The notes beneath the pieces are model-generated. The model did not search any database. It worked only from the letters and a program-made list of their open reading frames with translations, and was not told where the DNA came from. From NCBI RefSeq assembly GCF_002797445.1, contig NZ_PGEP01000001.1, positions 2,542,501 to 2,606,500 on the forward strand: a DNA stretch of 64,000 nt, given 5' to 3'. Numbering within the stretch: position 1 is the stretch's first letter; every line of letters starts with the position of its first letter. A program made the translations under genes and the position numbers. This stretch comes from Acidovorax sp. 69. GTDB taxonomy: Bacteria > Pseudomonadota > Gammaproteobacteria > Burkholderiales > Burkholderiaceae_C. Positions 60,682 to 64,000 of the stretch are shown piece by piece.

Positions 60682-60770
60682 ACGGCCTGGTCCAGTTCTG
60701 CCACCGGGTCCAACTCAAACATCCACGCGCTGCCGACACGCGGGTGGGCATCTGCCATTGCGGCAGCCAT
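60678..60770 (-). CDS. Possible 30-codon ORF coupled to waaA
   Basis: This would encode 30 aa (MAAAMADAHPRVGSAWMF and so on) and its stop overlaps the waaA start as ATGA. There is no good ribosome-binding site. It may be a leader peptide or chance. Confidence 0.2.
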   Translation of the reverse strand: MAAAMADAHPRVGSAWMFELDPVAELDQAV

Positions 60771-60919
60771 GTGCAAAGGGTGGGGTACGGAGGAGGTCAC
60801 GCGAAGGACAGGCAGACAGGCAGGCAGACGATGGGCTGGGGGTTAGAGGATGGTGCGCCACTACAACGCGAAGGAGGCGGGGCTTTGACGGCCCTTTCCC
60901 CTCGCCAGCGCAGACCGTT

Positions 60920-62308
60920 TCAATGGCTGGCCGCGCCCACATGGGCATCCGGTTTGACACGGTGGAGCAGCGCGAGCATGGTGGCCTCTATGCGTGCCAG
61001 CGCCTCGGTGGTGTGCCCTTCAAAGCGCAGCACCAGCACCGGGGTGGTGTTGCTGGCGCGGATCAGGCCAAAACCATCGGGCCAATCGACACGCAGACCA
61101 TCGATGGTGTTGATCTGTGCAGGGGCGGCAAACGTTTCAGCGGCCAGCGCTTGCAGCTGCGCCGTGAGGCGGTGCGGCTCGCCCTCGGCACAGGCCACGT
61201 TCAGCTCGGGGGTGGAGTGGCTGGTGGGCAAGGCGTTGAGCACGGCGCTCGGGTCGCTGCTTTTGCTCAATATCTCCAACAGACGGCAGCCCGCATAGGT
61301 GCCGTCGTCAAACCCGTACCAGCGCTCCTTGAAGAAGATATGGCCGCTCATTTCGCCACCGAGCGGGGAGTTGGTCTCCTTCATGCGGGCTTTGATGAGC
61401 GAGTGGCCGGTCTTGAACATCACGGGCACGCCGCCTGCGGCCGCAATGGCCGGTGCCAGGCGCTGGGTGCACTTCACGTCGAAGATGATCTCGCCGCCGG
61501 GCACGCGCGAGAGCACGTCTTGCGCAAACAGCATCATCTGGCGGTCGGGGAAGATATTGGTGCCTTCCTTGGTCACGATGCCCAGGCGGTCACCGTCGCC
61601 ATCAAAAGCCAGGCCCAGTTCGGCGTCGCTGGTCTTCAGGGCGTTGATCAAATCGCGCAGGTTCTCAGGCTTGCTCGGGTCGGGATGGTGGTTGGGGAAG
61701 TTGCCGTCCACCTCGGAAAACAGCTCGATCACCTCGCAGCCCAGCGCGCGGAAGATGTCGGGGGCCGACGCGCCCGCAATGCCGTTGCCGCAGTCGACCA
61801 CGATCTTGAGTGGGCGGGCGAGTTTGATGTCGCCCACGATGCGCTCGGTGTAGGCGGGCAGTACGTCCACAGGGCGCACTGAGCCGCCGGGCGTCAGCTT
61901 CCAGCTTTCCTGCTCCATGGTGCGGCGCAGGCCCTGAATCTCTTCACCATAGATGGCACGGCCGTTGAGCACCATCTTGAAGCCGTTGTAGTCCTTGGGG
62001 TTGTGGCTGCCGGTGACCTGGATACCGCTGCGGCACAGCGTGCTGGCCGCAAAGTACAAGAGTGGTGTGGTGACCAGGCCCACGTCGATCACCTCGATGC
62101 CCACCTCCATCAGCCCCTGGATCAGCGCCGCCGACATGGCCGGGCCCGAGAGTCGCCCATCGCGTCCCACGGCCACAGTGGTCTGCCCCTCGGCACGCGC
62201 CGCCGTACCAAAAGCACGCCCGAGGCCCAAGGCCACTTCTTCGTTCAGGGTCGACGGCACGATGCCGCGAATGTCATAGGCTTTGAAAATAGCGGGCGTC
62301 GGTTGCAC
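60920..62308 (-). CDS. Phosphomannomutase/phosphoglucomutase
   Basis: This encodes 462 aa. It interconverts hexose 6- and 1-phosphates for LPS or exopolysaccharide. Motifs: IFKAYDIRGIVPSTLNEE at the start, phosphoserine loop TGSHNPKDYNG (about residues 98-108), metal loop AFDGDGDRLG (about 232-241), sugar loop GGEMSGHIFF and phosphate loop RASNTTPVLVLRFE. The start chosen is GTG at 62308 with AAAGG upstream, which gives the usual N-terminus; an ATG 51 bases upstream is less likely. Confidence 0.9.
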   Translation of the reverse strand: MQPTPAIFKAYDIRGIVPSTLNEEVALGLGRAFGTAARAEGQTTVAVGRDGRLSGPAMSAALIQGLMEVGIEVIDVGLVTTPLLYFAASTLCRSGIQVTGSHNPKDYNGFKMVLNGRAIYGEEIQGLRRTMEQESWKLTPGGSVRPVDVLPAYTERIVGDIKLARPLKIVVDCGNGIAGASAPDIFRALGCEVIELFSEVDGNFPNHHPDPSKPENLRDLINALKTSDAELGLAFDGDGDRLGIVTKEGTNIFPDRQMMLFAQDVLSRVPGGEIIFDVKCTQRLAPAIAAAGGVPVMFKTGHSLIKARMKETNSPLGGEMSGHIFFKERWYGFDDGTYAGCRLLEILSKSSDPSAVLNALPTSHSTPELNVACAEGEPHRLTAQLQALAAETFAAPAQINTIDGLRVDWPDGFGLIRASNTTPVLVLRFEGHTTEALARIEATMLALLHRVKPDAHVGAASH

Positions 62309-62493
62309 GTAGAAGGGCCTTTCGAGAAAGGTAAATGGGACGAAGAACCTGTTCCCCAAGGCGGTGAACAGTCGGCCGCATTGTAGGCGTCGGCCTTTCT
62401 ACTGCCTGTCAGCCCGTGCCAGGGGCCGAGACGTGCGAGGCACATGTCCGAAAACGGCCAGTGCCAGCGTGGCGGCCTCCTATGATCGGGCCC

Positions 62494-64000
62494 ATGACTT
62501 TGCCCCCAGCGCCCTCCTCCACAGCCACCCACGCAGCGCCCCCTGCGTCGGACGAGGGCCGTTACCTGGCGCTGCAGACGCGCGATGCGCGTTTTGACGG
62601 GCATTTTTTCACTGGCGTGACCTCTACCGGTATCTACTGCCGCCCCGTGTGCGCCGTGCGTACCCCTCGGCGCGAAAACTGCCGTTTCTTTGCGCTGGCG
62701 GCCCAGGCAGAGAGCGCGGGCTTTCGCCCTTGCCTGCGCTGCCGGCCTGAGCTGGCACCCCAGTCGCTGGTGTGGTCGGTGCAGGACGCCAGCGGCATCT
62801 TGGTGCAGCAGGCTGTGCGTTTGCTGGATGCCCCCGACCTGTGGGCTGACAGGGCCCCCGCACCCGCAAGCTCTCCGCGCACCGAAGAAACCCAAGGCGC
62901 TACCGTGGCCCGTTTGGCACAGCGCCTGGGCGTGAGCGACCGGCACCTGCGACGCATCTTTGAAGCCGCCCTGGGCGTCTCGCCCCTGCAATACCTGCAG
63001 ACCCGGCGGCTCCTGACGGCCAAGCAGCTGCTGACTGACACCACCATGCCGGTGACGCAGGTCGCCCTGGCCAGTGGGTTTGCCAGCGTGCGGCGCTTCA
63101 ATGCCGCTTTTTCGGGGCACTATGGCCTGAATCCGACACAACTGCGGCGCAGCGGCGGCGGCGACGTCACAACGCCAGGCACGGGCCGCCCCCCCCGCAA
63201 CAGTGCGTTGCGCCTGGCCTGGCGCCCGCCTTTTGACGTGGACGCCCTGCTGGCCTTCTTTGAAAAACGGCAGTTTCATGGGGTGGAATGGGTCATACAC
63301 AGCGATGACGGCCCCTGCTTGCGGCGCACGGTGCGCTTGCCGAGCGCCAGCACCGGGCTGGCGCAGGAAACCACCGGCTGGCTCAGTGCCTGTTTTGATG
63401 TGGCACGCCGCCAGGTGCTGCTGCAAACCAGCGACAGTCTGTACCCCGTGCTGCCGCTGGTGATCCGGCGCGTGCGCGCCATGCTGGACCTCGATGCGGA
63501 CCCCATTGCCATCAACGCCGTGCTGCACCCGCATTTCCCACAAGGCGATGGACTGCGTGTGCCCGGCGCTTTCGACGGCTTTGAGCTGGCGGTGCGCGCG
63601 GTGCTGGGCCAACAAATCACCGTGGCAGCCGCCCGCACGCTGGGTCAGCGTCTGGTGGAGCGGCTGGGTGAACCCATCAACACCCCCTGGCCTGAGTTGC
63701 ATCGTTTGTTTCCGACTCCGGCCTTGCTGGCCGCCACCGACGGCGATGTGCTGGGCCAACTCGGCATCGTGCGCCAACGCCAGGCTGCTATCGGGGCCCT
63801 GGCCCGCGCGGTGGACAGCGGCGCCCTGGCGCTGCATGCGGGCGCTGATGTCGAACAAACCACGGCCGCCCTGTGTGCCTTGCCCGGCATTGGGGACTGG
63901 ACGGCCCAGTACATCGCCATGCGGGTGCTGCGCTGGCCCGATGCCTTCCCGGCGGGTGACGTGGCGTTGCACAAGGCGCTGGGGGTTCAGCCGCTCAAGA
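62494..64000 (+). CDS. Ada-type regulator / DNA-3-methyladenine glycosylase fusion, 3' end missing
   Basis: About 502 residues are visible and the frame is open at the window end. Residues 20-90 form the Ada metal-binding domain with Cys49, Cys53, Cys80 and Cys83 (YCRPVC and PCLRC), the first being the usual methyl acceptor. Residues 135-210 form an AraC helix-turn-helix (VARLAQRLGVSDRHLRRIF, then VTQVALASGFASVRRF). From about 235 comes an AlkA N-terminal domain and a helix-hairpin-helix glycosylase (LPGIGDWTAQYIAMRVL with catalytic Asp in FPAGDVAL). It likely senses methylation and removes alkylated bases. An in-frame ATG 12 bases upstream is possible. Confidence 0.9.
   Translation, partial: MTLPPAPSSTATHAAPPASDEGRYLALQTRDARFDGHFFTGVTSTGIYCRPVCAVRTPRRENCRFFALAAQAESAGFRPCLRCRPELAPQSLVWSVQDASGILVQQAVRLLDAPDLWADRAPAPASSPRTEETQGATVARLAQRLGVSDRHLRRIFEAALGVSPLQYLQTRRLLTAKQLLTDTTMPVTQVALASGFASVRRFNAAFSGHYGLNPTQLRRSGGGDVTTPGTGRPPRNSALRLAWRPPFDVDALLAFFEKRQFHGVEWVIHSDDGPCLRRTVRLPSASTGLAQETTGWLSACFDVARRQVLLQTSDSLYPVLPLVIRRVRAMLDLDADPIAINAVLHPHFPQGDGLRVPGAFDGFELAVRAVLGQQITVAAARTLGQRLVERLGEPINTPWPELHRLFPTPALLAATDGDVLGQLGIVRQRQAAIGALARAVDSGALALHAGADVEQTTAALCALPGIGDWTAQYIAMRVLRWPDAFPAGDVALHKALGVQPLK

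Overview
The window is a 64 kb, high-GC stretch of a betaproteobacterial chromosome. Gene content (pdxH, gloA, waaA, a dif-type site), Bug and Liv solute-binding proteins, HyuAB-type hydantoinases, IorAB and the dispersed palindromic repeat point to the Comamonadaceae (Acidovorax-like); this is inference from content, not a database match. It is almost entirely coding, with many 4-base ATGA/GTGA stop-start overlaps. No rRNA, tRNA, CRISPR array or complete insertion sequence was seen.

Layout. 1-2.9 kb: sulfur-related genes (YeeE/YedE fragment, DUF442 phosphatase/sulfurtransferase, SulP permease) and a DUF5710 protein. 2.95-4.78 kb: a small element bounded by two dif-like XerCD sites exactly 1800 bp apart. 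It carries an XafT/VC1465-like Xer-recombination activator, a ribbon-helix-helix protein with a strong promoter inside repeated TGATATCA palindromes, and two unknown genes. 4.8-12.5 kb: SDR, MATE and MFS exporters, MaoC, MarR, thioesterase, gloA, an OmpA-like protein, chaC, sodC. 12.7-17.5 kb: MocA-like/IorB/IorA molybdenum hydroxylase with a TetR repressor, then pdxH. 17.8-20.4 kb: a TetR-controlled redox cluster with three copies of one operator. 20.4-27.8 kb: AEC transporter, a long hexapeptide-repeat beta-helix protein, a small protein and an RRM protein, a GNAT-Rnk fusion and a PAS-GGDEF cyclase.

28.1-34.4 kb is a probable zinc-acquisition locus: ZnuD-like TonB receptor, DUF2946-like and DUF3299 proteins, a small secreted His/Cys protein, a MacB-type ABC pair and a Fur/Zur regulator broken by a one-base frameshift. 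A 164-bp MITE follows. 36.4-51.4 kb is a 14-gene minus-strand operon: GntR regulator, LivKHMGF transporter (livM also one-base frameshifted), a Bug binding protein, LeuCD-like hydratase, HyuBA hydantoinase, isochorismatase-fold protein, FAD fumarate-reductase-like dehydrogenase and an isocitrate-lyase-superfamily lyase. Read together, these fit a route that opens a cyclic imide or lactam, makes a substituted maleate, hydrates it to a substituted malate and cleaves that to two small acids. I regard this as the best candidate for an undescribed system here. 51.6-64 kb: TetR-RND adaptor-RND pump, a Pcm-like methyltransferase, rhodanese, a TolC-type channel, waaA, phosphomannomutase, and an Ada/AlkA fusion cut by the window end.

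A palindromic repeat of about 60 bp with AGCGCT arms and an AGCTAT core recurs across the window. Copies or fragments lie between genes and also inside or at the edge of protein-coding genes (iorB, waaA, the FAD dehydrogenase, hyuB, the zinc ABC pair), where they add in-frame peptides or supply start and stop codons.
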